Source: an uncultured Acetatifactor sp. | GTDB taxonomy: Bacteria > Bacillota > Clostridia > Lachnospirales > Lachnospiraceae | Length of the DNA: 28,321 bases | Assembly: GCA_910585615.1 (NCBI GenBank) | Contig: CAJUFO010000058.1 | Location: 1-28,321 of the forward strand | Direction of reading: 5' to 3' | Shown: positions 7,580 through 15,975 of the stretch, in pieces | Layout: every line of letters starts with the position of its first letter | Numbering within the stretch: position 1 is the stretch's first letter | Notes under the pieces: model-generated | The model's input: only the letters and a program-made list of their open reading frames with translations | Databases searched by the model: none | What the model was told of the DNA's origin: nothing | Program-made: the position numbers and the translations under genes

Positions 7580-7633
7580 ATATTTATAAAGATATACTTC
7601 ATATAGCTTGTGGGCTATATAATATCCGGGCTG
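7552..7633. repeat. Direct repeat, candidate LysR operator pair
   Basis: ATATCCGGGCT occurs at 7556-7566 inside the overlapping promoters and again at 7622-7632, each preceded by CTATATA. The 66-bp spacing is close to six helical turns, so a looped tetramer could bind both sites. The sites are candidates only. Confidence 0.45.
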
Positions 7634-7682
7634 GCAAAGGGAATCCGCAAGTGCGCAGCCGAAACCGCAAAGGAGAGCCACT

Positions 7683-8615
7683 ATGTTCCAGGGAATGCAC
7701 TACGTCTATGAGGTCTACAAGGAAATGAGCTTCTCGAAGGCCGCCAAAAACCTCTTCATCAGTCAGCCCTCCCTGAGCGCCGCCGTGAAAAAGGCAGAGG
7801 CCCAGATCGGCTTCCCCGTCTTCGACCGCAGCACCAATCCCATCCGGCTCACCGAGCTGGGGGAGGAGTACATCCGCTCCGTGGAGAACATCATGGACGT
7901 GGAGAAGCGCTTCAGCAATTATGTGGAGGACCTCCGGGGCCTGAAAAGCGGCGCCATCGCCATCGGGGGCACCAACCTCTTCGTCTCCTATGTGCTGCCG
8001 CCCCTGCTCTCCCGGTTCACGGAGCAGTACCCTTTCATCCATGTGAACCTGGTGGAGGCCACCACCGCCCAACTGGAGGAGCGGCTCTTCTCCGGATTCC
8101 TGGACCTCCTGATTGACAATCAGTCCGTAGATGCATCCATATACGAAAAAACGTTTTTCTGTGAGGAGCACCTTCTCCTGGCAGTGCCCAGCCATTTTCC
8201 CTCCAATGAAAGGCTGAAGGGCTATGCCCTCTCCCTCTCCGACGTCAAAAACGGCCGCCATCTGGAGTCCTCCGTCCCTCCCGTGCCCCTGGAGGCTTTC
8301 CGGGAGGACGCTTTCCTGCTGCTCAAAAGCGGCAACGACACCAAGGCCCGGGCGGAAAAGCTCTGCCGCGACTGCGGCCATTTCGCGCCCCGGATCAAGC
8401 TGGAGCCAGAGCAGCAGATTACGGCCTACAACCTGTCCCGCTACGGAATGGGCATTTCCTTCAACGGCGACATCCTAATCCGCCACATGCCAGACGACCA
8501 CCGCCTGGTCTACTATAAGCTGCCCTATCCGGACGCCGTGCGGAACGTGAATTTCTATTATAAACGGAATCGGTATATGACCAGGGTGGTCAGGGAGTTC
8601 CTGAAGCTGGTATGA
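7683..8615 (+). CDS. LysR family transcriptional regulator
   Basis: A 310-residue LysR-type regulator. The N-terminal winged helix-turn-helix covers about residues 1-62, with the recognition region SFSKAAKNLFISQPSLSAAVKKAEAQIG and then PVFDRSTNPIRLTELG. Residues 90-300 form the periplasmic-binding-like effector domain (GAIAIGGTNLFVSYVLPPLL onward). The effector is unknown; aspartate, fumarate or a related metabolite would fit the divergent aspA gene. The start follows AAGGAGAG with good spacing. The gene converges with the AraC-type regulator, and the two stop codons are only two bases apart. Confidence 0.9.
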   Translation: MFQGMHYVYEVYKEMSFSKAAKNLFISQPSLSAAVKKAEAQIGFPVFDRSTNPIRLTELGEEYIRSVENIMDVEKRFSNYVEDLRGLKSGAIAIGGTNLFVSYVLPPLLSRFTEQYPFIHVNLVEATTAQLEERLFSGFLDLLIDNQSVDASIYEKTFFCEEHLLLAVPSHFPSNERLKGYALSLSDVKNGRHLESSVPPVPLEAFREDAFLLLKSGNDTKARAEKLCRDCGHFAPRIKLEPEQQITAYNLSRYGMGISFNGDILIRHMPDDHRLVYYKLPYPDAVRNVNFYYKRNRYMTRVVREFLKLV

Positions 8616-8617
8616 GC

Positions 8618-9520
8618 CTACCCCTCCCCCCGAAACGCCCCGGGCGTCATTCCCGTATGCCGCCGGAACATGTCATAGAAATGCTTCCGGCTGTGGAACC
8701 CTGCCTCCAGGCCCACCTCCTCCACGGTCAGCTCCGTCTCCCGGAGCAGCTTCATGGCCCTGTTGACCCGGAGGATGTTCACATAGTCCGTAAAGGAAAT
8801 GCCGAATGTCTCCCGAAACAGCCTGCTTAAGTAGCTGGCATTGTAGGAGCTGACCCGGGCCAGCTCCTCCAGGGTGACAGTGGCGAAATGCTCCGACAGA
8901 TACTCCAACAGCGGCGTGATGGCCCGATGGTGCTGGGCCTGGGCCTGATGGCCGGCCTGGTACCGTAGAAGACTGACACAGAGCCTGTCCGCGCCGCTTT
9001 CCATTACATATCTATAGTACTTCCCCTTCTGCTCCCGCTCCAGCAGCAGCTCCTCATAGATGCCCTCCACCTCCAGCAGCGTCCTTCCCGTCAGGTGGAG
9101 GAATGGCATCAGCTCCTGCGTGGGCAGGCCGCTTTTCCCCCGCAGGTACGCGCAGGACAGGATGCAGTTGTAGATCATCAGATCCTCCAGGGGGAAATTG
9201 GCGTGCACCTGGCCCGGACGGACGCAGAAGATATCCCCCTTCTGCAAGATGTAATTCGTCCCCTCCAGATAGGCCACCCCTCTGCCGCTGTGGACATAGA
9301 ACAGCTCCAGGAAATCCACATGGGTATGCAGGCGTTCCGGCTCGTAGGAGTCCACCAGAATCTCCGACGGCTTCCGCTCCCCCTCCTGGGCCCAGAGGCT
9401 GGCCGGGCTTTTCCTGCCCTTTTGCAGGAAGTCCCTGCTGGCCCAGACCGAGTCCTCCCCGGCCCATTCCGCCATGTGATAATGCAGCATATCCGCCCGG
9501 CAGCTCTCCTGATTTTCCAT
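8618..9520 (-). CDS. AraC family transcriptional regulator
   Basis: A 300-residue regulator with an N-terminal cupin-like ligand-binding domain (about 60-140: HTHVDFLELFYVHSGRGVAYLEG and GDIFCVRPGQVHANFP) and a C-terminal AraC DNA-binding domain with two helix-turn-helix units (about 200-298: LEELARVSSYNASYLSRLF and the final EEVGLEAGFHSRKHFYDMFR). This layout is typical of clostridial sugar-sensing regulators. The start ATG has GGGGGA and AGGAGG upstream. It is divergent from the ADP-ribosylglycohydrolase-family gene, which is its most likely target. Confidence 0.9.
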   Translation of the reverse strand: MENQESCRADMLHYHMAEWAGEDSVWASRDFLQKGRKSPASLWAQEGERKPSEILVDSYEPERLHTHVDFLELFYVHSGRGVAYLEGTNYILQKGDIFCVRPGQVHANFPLEDLMIYNCILSCAYLRGKSGLPTQELMPFLHLTGRTLLEVEGIYEELLLEREQKGKYYRYVMESGADRLCVSLLRYQAGHQAQAQHHRAITPLLEYLSEHFATVTLEELARVSSYNASYLSRLFRETFGISFTDYVNILRVNRAMKLLRETELTVEEVGLEAGFHSRKHFYDMFRRHTGMTPGAFRGEG

Positions 9521-9740
9521 CCGATTCTTCCCCCTTCCTCCTCCCAGACATACCGGCTACAGCCTCGGCGCCATTCTTAAGGCACAGACAGCCGGCACGG
9601 AACCGGAAGAATGCCAGCATCCAAAAATTCAATACAAAAGAGTCATTCAGCCATATTGTCAACAGAGTTGATTTTGCTTTATCCTATATATGGAAGGAAT
9701 GCCTGACGGAAGACCACCTCCCCCCGGGCATCCCAAGGGG

Positions 9741-9778
9741 CTGTCTTTCCGACAGTTCTTCCTGATGACCATTATAAT
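9741..9778 (+). promoter_or_regulatory. Promoter and inverted repeat for the ADP-ribosylglycohydrolase gene
   Basis: A perfect TATAAT (9773-9778) lies 18 bp after a weak -35 CCGACA (9749-9754). The inverted repeat CTGTC-N5-GACAG (9741-9755) overlaps the -35, a plausible regulator site; weak -35 boxes are common at activator-dependent AraC targets. The rest of the 289-bp gap 9521-9809 holds only a lone minus-strand TTGACA (9657-9662) that might serve the AraC gene, with no good -10. Confidence 0.45.
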
Positions 9779-9809
9779 AGAAAGATTGGTTTGATGAAAG
9801 GAGATTTTT

Positions 9810-11369
9810 ATGGAACTGAACTCCAAAGTGCTCTACGACAAAATCATGGGATGCTGGAACGGAAAAAACATCGGCGGAGTCCTGGGCGCTCCCCTGGAGG
9901 GGCGCAGGGGCGTCTTCGATGTGCGGTCCTATCTGCAGAAGGATATGGACGGCAATCCGCCTCCCAACGACGACCTGGACCTCCAGCTGGTATGGCTGGC
10001 GGCGGCGGAGAAGTACGGCCAGCAGCTCACCCCGGAAATCCTGGGGGAATACTGGCTCACCTTCATCACGCCCCACTGGAACGAATACGGCAGGGGAAAA
10101 GGCAACATGACCGGAGGCCTGGTCCCTCCCTTAAGCGGCCATGTGGAGAACACCTACCACAATAGCTGCGGGTGCTTCATCCGCAGCGAGATCTGGGCCT
10201 GCCTGTGCCCGGGCAATCCTGACCTGGCGGTGAAATATGCCTACAGGGACGGCGTCATCGACCACAGCGAGGACGGCCTCTATGGGGAGCTGTTCTGCGC
10301 CGCCCTGGAGAGCGCCGCCTTCGTGGAGTCCGACCGGGACACGCTGGTGGAAATCGGCCTATCCTACATCCCGGAGGACTGCCTCGTGGCCACAGCCGTG
10401 AAACTGGCCCAGGAGTGCTTCCGCCAGGGCCTGACCTGGCAGGAGGCCAGGAAACGCATGATGCAAGAGGTTCCCGGCACCTTCGGCATCCAGGGCAGCA
10501 CGGACGGCAATACAGAGGGCTTCCCCACCTCCCCCGCGGGCAACGATGCCCCCAACAACATCGGCCTGATGATAATCGGCTGGCTCTACGGGGAGAACGA
10601 CTTCGGCAAGAGCCTGTGCATCGCCGTAGGCTGCGGCGAGGACACGGACTGCACCGCGGGCACTTTGGGGGCCATCCTGGGCATCATCCAGGGCAATGCG
10701 AGGCTGCCGGAAGAATGGCTGCGCCCCATCAATGACAAGATCAACACCCTCTGCATCGAGAAGACCAAGGCCCATCTGCTGAACGGGATTCCCGGCACCG
10801 TGACGGAGCTTACCGACAGAATCGCCCAGGCCATCCCCAGGTTCCTGTACCGGGATATGTGCGAGCTTCTGCCCGATGGCGGATACCAGGTCTTCTCCCA
10901 GGGGAACCTGTTCTGCACCGCCCGGGATGCAAATTTCGTGCCCGGCATAGGCGGGGTCGGGTTCTCGCAGGACAGGAACCCGGTGTTCCATGAAAGCTTC
11001 TCCCCCATGACGATCCGCAAGGACCACCACATGTTCCGGCTCTATCTGGAGCACCCCCAGGGCGTGTTCCTGCGAAGCGGGGAGAATCTGGCGCTGCGGC
11101 TCACGGTGGAGGCCACCGCGTTCAGTTGCCAGCAGTGGATGAACATCCGGATATACGCCCCCGACTTCCTGACAGTGCGTCCGGGCAGGGCCCTCAGTCT
11201 GCCGCTGCACAACACACGACAGACACCCTCCGTGGTGGAGCTGGCCCTCTCCGCCGGGGATTCTCTTTCCGGCGGGATTCCTGCCGGGGAGGTGGATGTG
11301 CTGATAGAGGTCTCCCTTTCCGGGCGACACAGCTATGAAGTCATTAAGACGCGGCTGTATGCTCGATGA
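9810..11369 (+). CDS. ADP-ribosylglycohydrolase-family protein with C-terminal extension
   Basis: A 519-residue protein whose first ~340 residues match the ADP-ribosylglycohydrolase (DraG/ARH-like) fold. The two metal-binding acidic clusters are present: NDDLDLQLVW near residue 53, equivalent to the family TDDT box, and GCGEDTDCTAGTLGAILG near residue 274, equivalent to GGDTDT. IDHSEDGLYGELFCAA lies between them. Members remove ADP-ribose from proteins or cleave other N- or O-glycosidic ADP-ribose bonds; many clostridial relatives have unknown substrates. Residues 350-519 form an extra, probably beta-rich domain that I do not recognise. TDDT is changed to DDLD here, so the true substrate may differ. 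The start follows AAAGGAG with good spacing. The gene is divergent from an AraC regulator, which hints at a carbohydrate or nucleoside role. Confidence 0.82.
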   Translation: MELNSKVLYDKIMGCWNGKNIGGVLGAPLEGRRGVFDVRSYLQKDMDGNPPPNDDLDLQLVWLAAAEKYGQQLTPEILGEYWLTFITPHWNEYGRGKGNMTGGLVPPLSGHVENTYHNSCGCFIRSEIWACLCPGNPDLAVKYAYRDGVIDHSEDGLYGELFCAALESAAFVESDRDTLVEIGLSYIPEDCLVATAVKLAQECFRQGLTWQEARKRMMQEVPGTFGIQGSTDGNTEGFPTSPAGNDAPNNIGLMIIGWLYGENDFGKSLCIAVGCGEDTDCTAGTLGAILGIIQGNARLPEEWLRPINDKINTLCIEKTKAHLLNGIPGTVTELTDRIAQAIPRFLYRDMCELLPDGGYQVFSQGNLFCTARDANFVPGIGGVGFSQDRNPVFHESFSPMTIRKDHHMFRLYLEHPQGVFLRSGENLALRLTVEATAFSCQQWMNIRIYAPDFLTVRPGRALSLPLHNTRQTPSVVELALSAGDSLSGGIPAGEVDVLIEVSLSGRHSYEVIKTRLYAR

Positions 11370-11381
11370 TGCCTTTGTCCT

Positions 11382-11570
11382 CTAAAGCGCCCTCATAGAA
11401 CCCATGCCGGAATCCCCGGCACTGTCATACAGGAATCCAGCCATCAGGCCCTGTTCCGGAATCAGCTCCCAACGGACTGATTTCGCTTCAGGGCCTTTGG
11501 GGCCGCTACAGGGAAGACTACAGGGCAACTTCCGCTTATAACCATTCTCGGGGCTTGAACCAGCCTGCAA
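11382..11570 (-). other. Short unassigned open frame in the 11370-11628 gap
   Basis: A 62-codon minus-strand frame (ending WELIPEQGLMAGFLYDSAGD...) fills most of the gap between the ADP-ribosylglycohydrolase-family and methyltransferase genes. It has no clear ribosome binding site and no motif I recognise. It might be the tail of a lost gene. The gap also holds a GC-rich hairpin at 11405-11421 without a T-run. I see no convincing promoter or terminator here. Confidence 0.15.
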
Positions 11571-11628
11571 TTGATGATATCCTTAAAGCAGAGCCAGAAG
11601 ATACCGGTATCAGCAATAGGAGGTCATT

Positions 11629-12453
11629 ATGCTTACATCAAAAGAAGTGGTGGATAAGAATAAAAAAGACTGGAACAGCTATTCGGAAAAATGGTCCGCT
11701 TTCAACCATTCGGAAAAAATCCTCCGCCCCATTTTAGACAATCCCGCAAAAGCGTTCCACAAGAAGACCTGGGAGCTGATCCAAAGCTATCTTCCCGACC
11801 TGAGGGGGAAGCGGGTCTGTGTGCCCTCCAGCGGCGATAACCTGGCCGTATTCGCTTTCGCCCTGTCCGGCGCGGCAGTCACCTCCTGCGACATCTCCGA
11901 AAATCAGTTGGCCCACGCCAGACAAGTGGCCGCCAGAGAAGGGCTTTGCGATGCTATCGAATTTGTCTGTACGGATACCATGAAGCTGGAAGGCATCCCT
12001 GACGGCGAATACGACCTGGTATACACCTCCAACGGCGTACATGTATGGCTGGACGACCTGCCATCCATGTACGCGAACGCAAACCATATCCTAAAAAAAG
12101 GTGGACTCAATATCGTCTATGAAATCCACCCGTATCTGCGCCCCTTTGACGAGAATCTGAACATCCGGAAGCCCTATGACGCCACCGGCCCTTTCGAAGA
12201 CGAGACCACCGTCAATTTCCATTGGAGATTGCAGGATATCCTGAACGCGGTCATGCATTCCGGCATACGCCTGGAGCATTTTGAGGAAATGTTCGACAAA
12301 AAGGACTACGAACGGCCTTTCTGGCTAAAGACAGAGGATATCATAGGCGGTGCCACTGTCAGTCGGGAAGAGGTGGACAGGATGTACGACTGGACCCGGA
12401 ACCCGCGGATGGCATTGCCGCACTGGTTCTGCCTGGTAGGCAGGAAGATATGA
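11629..12453 (+). CDS. Class I SAM-dependent methyltransferase
   Basis: A 274-residue methyltransferase. The SAM-binding region starts at about residue 62 with KRVCVPSSGDNLAVFAFALSGA, the variant glycine-poor motif I of a clostridial subgroup, followed by VTSCDISENQLAHARQVA (motif II, acidic residue D86) and the motif IV-like GEYDLVYTSNGVHVWL. The C-terminal part ends with WFCLVGRKI, a common final strand of the fold. The acceptor is unknown. The start has a perfect AGGAGG five bases upstream. No neighbour in the same orientation suggests a pathway. Confidence 0.85.
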   Translation: MLTSKEVVDKNKKDWNSYSEKWSAFNHSEKILRPILDNPAKAFHKKTWELIQSYLPDLRGKRVCVPSSGDNLAVFAFALSGAAVTSCDISENQLAHARQVAAREGLCDAIEFVCTDTMKLEGIPDGEYDLVYTSNGVHVWLDDLPSMYANANHILKKGGLNIVYEIHPYLRPFDENLNIRKPYDATGPFEDETTVNFHWRLQDILNAVMHSGIRLEHFEEMFDKKDYERPFWLKTEDIIGGATVSREEVDRMYDWTRNPRMALPHWFCLVGRKI

Positions 12454-12599
12454 TGCGCGAAGCCCCGCGAGCTTTTGAGGCTGGTGTAAAAGCGGCATGG
12501 ACGGCACGGCGAAAGGATGACGTCCTCCCCCTTCCGCCGCCTGTTCCAGGTGCCGGCCGCCAGACCGGCACAATCAGCCGCCCATGCCAGGGCGATGTC

Positions 12600-14627
12600 C
12601 TACGCCATCACCTCCAGCACGCTCTCAAATCCCTTTTCCACCGCAATGTCCATAGCCGTCTCGCCGTCATTGTTGGGGCGGCTGTAGTCGGCTCCTTTTT
12701 TGACCAGGTACCTCGCCGCGCTCTCGGCATACTCCCGGAGGGCGTAGTGCAGCGCGGTATTGCCCTCGTTGTCCTCCAGATTCAAGTCGGCACCTGCCTT
12801 GAGCAGCTCCTTTGCCACGTCCTTGTCGGGATTGAGCATCAGGGCGGTCCTGCCCCTGTTGTCCCTGTGGTTCACGTCCACTCCCCTGCTTAGGAAGATA
12901 GGCAGCAGTTCCTCATGGCCAGACAGCAGCATTAACGGCGTCTGCCCATCGTTCCTGGGGATGTCCAGGTGCTTCAGCTCCTTCAGCACGCTTGCCCTCT
13001 GCTCCACGCTGGACTGCCTGCCTCCCCGCTTCTCCTTAAGCGCGCAGTGGGCGGGAACCTCCCCCTCTACATCCTTCCTCGTATCATCCGCCCCGGCGTC
13101 CATAAGCAGCCTCACCACATCCCCATGCCCGGCGATACAGGCCTCATGGAGGGGCGTCATCCCTGCCCGGGCAGGGGCGTCCTTGGCCAGGTTCAGGTCC
13201 ACGCCCTTTTCCGCCATGACACGCAGCATCCCCGCATGTCCCTCTCTTGCGGCCTGGTGGACGGCAGCCTCCCCCTGATCGTCCAGCTGCTCCATGGACT
13301 CCCTGGAAAAAAGCATTGCCGCCTCTTCGAAGTAAGCCTCGCCCTCCTGGTCACGCTGATGGTCAAAAGAAGCTACGATACAGGCCGGAGTCCGCCCCCT
13401 GACCACCGCCCTGTCCATGTCCACGCCCAAATCCAAAAGCTTCCGGATAGCTCCCGTCCCATAGCACGGACGGAGGCATTCATCCCGCAGGCATTGCCTT
13501 TGCCCATGGTAGTGGATGGGCATGGTAAGGACATCAGGCTTATCCCGGAAAACCTCCAGGAGGCTCGCCTCCTCGTCCGACACCAAAGCATTGTGTAGAA
13601 TCTCCGTGACCTCCCCCAGGTCGTCATCGTCATCCAGGTCTGCCCGGGAGACCAGCTTATTCGCCAGATACAGGGCAAGGCCCATGCCGTCCCTATTGTC
13701 CTCATGGACCTCCGCGAAAGCATTGCTGGCCACCTGGCTTAGCGGGAATAGTTCCAGGCCATCCCCCTCCCCCGGAACGGCTCCATGATCCTTCAGGGCT
13801 ATGTACATGGCCATGTCCCGGAAATAGGCCGCGTGCCCTATGGGCTTCCTGCCCTGACCGTCGGCTATGTCCATCATCTCCGGGCACCGCTCCATCAAAA
13901 GCAGCGCCGCCGTCCTGTGCCTGTGCTTTAAGGCCATCATCAGGAGCGTATTGCCCTCTTCGTCCACATAATCGGTGGCGGCGCCCTTGTCCAGGAAGAC
14001 CTCTGCCAGGGGCCATGTATAGTTGGAGCAATATTCCCTGGAAAGCATGCGCACAAGGGGCGTCATTCCCTCCTGGTCCTTTTGATTGACATCACAGGTC
14101 AGCAGGCGGGCGATATCCCTCCTCTGCCCCGCGCTGTGCTCCAGGCAGGAGGAGTCCATCTCCAGCCCCTGGATTCTGGGGAAGACAAGGAAGTGATACG
14201 CATTCATGCCTCTCCCGTCACTGGCGGCTGGGTCTGCTCCATAGGCAAGCAAGAGCCTCGCCATTTCCTCATTCCCGCAGGCGCAGGCCAGAAGAAACCC
14301 GGTCAGCCCGTGGCCGCCCCCGTCCCGCCTGTCAATCTCTTCCCTGCCCACCTTTCCGCTTTGAATCGCTTCCTTCACCGCGTCAAGGAAATTGTGCCAG
14401 ACCAGCAGCTGGAACAGGGGCAGCCCCAGGGAGCCTACCGGCGCAAAAAGCTCCTCCGTCCCGCATTCCGCCACGCAGGCTCCCACATCCCTCAGGGTCT
14501 CCTCAGAAAAAATGCTGTATCTGTAGATAGCCTCCTCGTGATTCCCCTCCCACCAGGGGTTGAACTTGGCCTGGCTGTACTGTTGGCTGGACTCCACCAG
14601 CATATCCGTAAGTTCCTTCTGATTCAT
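12600..14627 (-). CDS. Large ankyrin-repeat protein
   Basis: A 675-residue protein of a unique N-terminal segment (about 1-110, including KFNPWWEGNHEEAIYRYSIF) followed by many ankyrin repeats. Well-formed units include GLTGFLLACACGNEEMARLLLAYGADP, the pair AAVHQAAREGHAGMLRVMAEKGVDL and TPLHEACIAGHGDVVRLLMDAGADD, and several at the C-terminus ending in TAMDIAVEKGFESVLEV. Repeats around residues 280-430 are degenerate. Ankyrin repeats are protein-binding scaffolds; no enzymatic domain and no signal peptide are visible, so it should be cytoplasmic. The start at 14625-14627 (MNQKELTDM) has AGGAGAGG six bases upstream, and the upstream in-frame ATG at 14729 overlaps the promoter. The gene is divergent from a second ankyrin protein. 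Confidence 0.87.
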   Translation of the reverse strand: MNQKELTDMLVESSQQYSQAKFNPWWEGNHEEAIYRYSIFSEETLRDVGACVAECGTEELFAPVGSLGLPLFQLLVWHNFLDAVKEAIQSGKVGREEIDRRDGGGHGLTGFLLACACGNEEMARLLLAYGADPAASDGRGMNAYHFLVFPRIQGLEMDSSCLEHSAGQRRDIARLLTCDVNQKDQEGMTPLVRMLSREYCSNYTWPLAEVFLDKGAATDYVDEEGNTLLMMALKHRHRTAALLLMERCPEMMDIADGQGRKPIGHAAYFRDMAMYIALKDHGAVPGEGDGLELFPLSQVASNAFAEVHEDNRDGMGLALYLANKLVSRADLDDDDDLGEVTEILHNALVSDEEASLLEVFRDKPDVLTMPIHYHGQRQCLRDECLRPCYGTGAIRKLLDLGVDMDRAVVRGRTPACIVASFDHQRDQEGEAYFEEAAMLFSRESMEQLDDQGEAAVHQAAREGHAGMLRVMAEKGVDLNLAKDAPARAGMTPLHEACIAGHGDVVRLLMDAGADDTRKDVEGEVPAHCALKEKRGGRQSSVEQRASVLKELKHLDIPRNDGQTPLMLLSGHEELLPIFLSRGVDVNHRDNRGRTALMLNPDKDVAKELLKAGADLNLEDNEGNTALHYALREYAESAARYLVKKGADYSRPNNDGETAMDIAVEKGFESVLEVMA

Positions 14628-14700
14628 GACAAACCTCTCCTTTCCGGGCAAAGCCTGACAGTCCGATTGCGGACTATCGGCGCCGCCTATGTTCCTCCAT

Positions 14701-14729
14701 ATTTTAGCACCCTTTGGGAGGCTGTACAA
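14701..14729 (-). promoter_or_regulatory. Promoter of the large ankyrin gene
   Basis: Minus-strand TTGTAC (14724-14729), a 17-bp spacer and TAAAAT (14701-14706), giving a leader of about 65 bases before the chosen start. Confidence 0.6.
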
Positions 14730-14753
14730 TAGCGGGCGCGAAAGAAACGGGAT

Positions 14754-14782
14754 TTGACAATCTTTTTCCGGAGTGGTAGGAT
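14754..14782 (+). promoter_or_regulatory. Promoter of the small ankyrin gene
   Basis: TTGACA (14754-14759), a 17-bp spacer and TAGGAT (14777-14782). It lies back to back with the promoter of the large ankyrin gene, with only 24 bases between the two -35 boxes. Confidence 0.65.
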
Positions 14783-14806
14783 AAGAACATAAAAAGGAGA
14801 ATCACC

Positions 14807-15790
14807 ATGCAATTAGACAATATGCTGCTACAGGCCTGCAAGAACAATCAAAAAGGCGTGGTTCAGACATTCCTCAAACGAGGCGGTGTGGACGTGAACA
14901 AAAGAGACGAATCCGGCAATACCCCCCTGATCTATACCTGCATGAAAAGCGCCAGAGATCTGGTAAAGCTTCTGCTGGACAATGGGGCGGACGCTAGTCT
15001 CGGCAACCAGAAGAACCGGATGCCCCTGCACTTTGCCGCCCAGGCCGGCAATTTCCAGATCATCTCGCTGCTGTGCCAGGCGGGGGCCGACGTGAACTGC
15101 ACGGACAACGATGGCGTCACCCCTTTAATGGTGCTGGCCCAGAGCGGCAAAACCGATGCCGCCCTGCAGCTGCTCCAGAATCCGGAAGTGGACATCACCA
15201 TCAAGGACAACAGCGGTCGCATGGCCATCGACTACGCCACCTCCGCCGGGCTAAGGGATTTGGTGAAAGCCCTTACCCAGGCGGGAGAGCCCCATACCGA
15301 TACATATGGAAACACCACCCTCCACCACGCATGCTGGAACGAGCAAAGCGAGGTGGTGCGGATTCTGCTGGAAAGAAACCCGGCCAGCGTAAACAGCCAG
15401 AATGATGAGGGAGAATCCCCCCTGATCCTGGCAGTGCGCAGATCCAATCTGATGATTGCAGAAATTTTGCTGGCCGCAGGCGCGCGGCCCGACTGCGCGG
15501 ACGCAGAGGGCGTGGAGCCCTTACATATCGCCGCCGAGAAAGGCGACCTATTCCTGGGGAAAGCCCTGCTGGCCGCCGGCGCCGGCATCAACCGGAAGAC
15601 CTCGGACGGGCTGACTCCCCTAATCCTGGCCGCCAGAAACAGCAGAAACGATTTCACCGCCATGCTCCTGGAAACGGGAGCCGATGTGAACAGCGTGGAC
15701 AATGACGGGCACAGCGCCCTGTACTATGCCTCGGAGGCGGGGTATTCCGAAATCGTGGAACAGCTGCTGATGGCCGGGGCGGATTCCTGA
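14807..15790 (+). CDS. Small ankyrin-repeat protein
   Basis: A 327-residue protein made almost wholly of about nine or ten ankyrin repeats, from KGVVQTFLKRGGVDVNKRDESG to the final SEIVEQLLMAGAD. The repeats keep the G-x-TPLHxAA and xxLLLxxGAD pattern (MPLHFAAQAGNFQII, EPLHIAAEKGDLFLG, TPLILAARNSRNDFT). There is no signal peptide, membrane segment or enzymatic domain, so it is a cytoplasmic binding protein with unknown partner. The ATG follows AGGAG with a seven-base spacer. It has its own terminator and is divergent from the 675-residue ankyrin protein, suggesting linked expression. Confidence 0.9.
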   Translation: MQLDNMLLQACKNNQKGVVQTFLKRGGVDVNKRDESGNTPLIYTCMKSARDLVKLLLDNGADASLGNQKNRMPLHFAAQAGNFQIISLLCQAGADVNCTDNDGVTPLMVLAQSGKTDAALQLLQNPEVDITIKDNSGRMAIDYATSAGLRDLVKALTQAGEPHTDTYGNTTLHHACWNEQSEVVRILLERNPASVNSQNDEGESPLILAVRRSNLMIAEILLAAGARPDCADAEGVEPLHIAAEKGDLFLGKALLAAGAGINRKTSDGLTPLILAARNSRNDFTAMLLETGADVNSVDNDGHSALYYASEAGYSEIVEQLLMAGADS

Positions 15791-15838
15791 CAGAGCTTCC
15801 GGGGGCAGGAATATATCTCAGGTTTTACACTAAAAGTA

Positions 15839-15875
15839 ACGGGAAGCCAGCAAAATCAAGGCTTCCCGTGTTTTG
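15839..15875 (+). terminator. Terminator after the small ankyrin gene
   Basis: A perfect 10-bp stem (ACGGGAAGCC with GGCTTCCCGT, 15839-15869) around an 11-base loop, followed by GTTTTGT. The stem is preceded by an A-rich stretch, so it may work weakly for the opposing ABC gene as well. Confidence 0.8.
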
Positions 15876-15975
15876 TCCGCATGTGGTATACAGGTCTGCT
15901 CTGAAAGTAGAAAAGCCTGAATCCACAAAGCACCCAGAAAACGCACAAGGGACAAAATGTGGTATAAGGCTTGGC

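Noticed and set aside
12550..12571. Terminator between the methyltransferase and the large ankyrin gene
   Set aside because: GTGCCGG-N8-CCGGCAC forms a hairpin, but there is no T-run on either strand.
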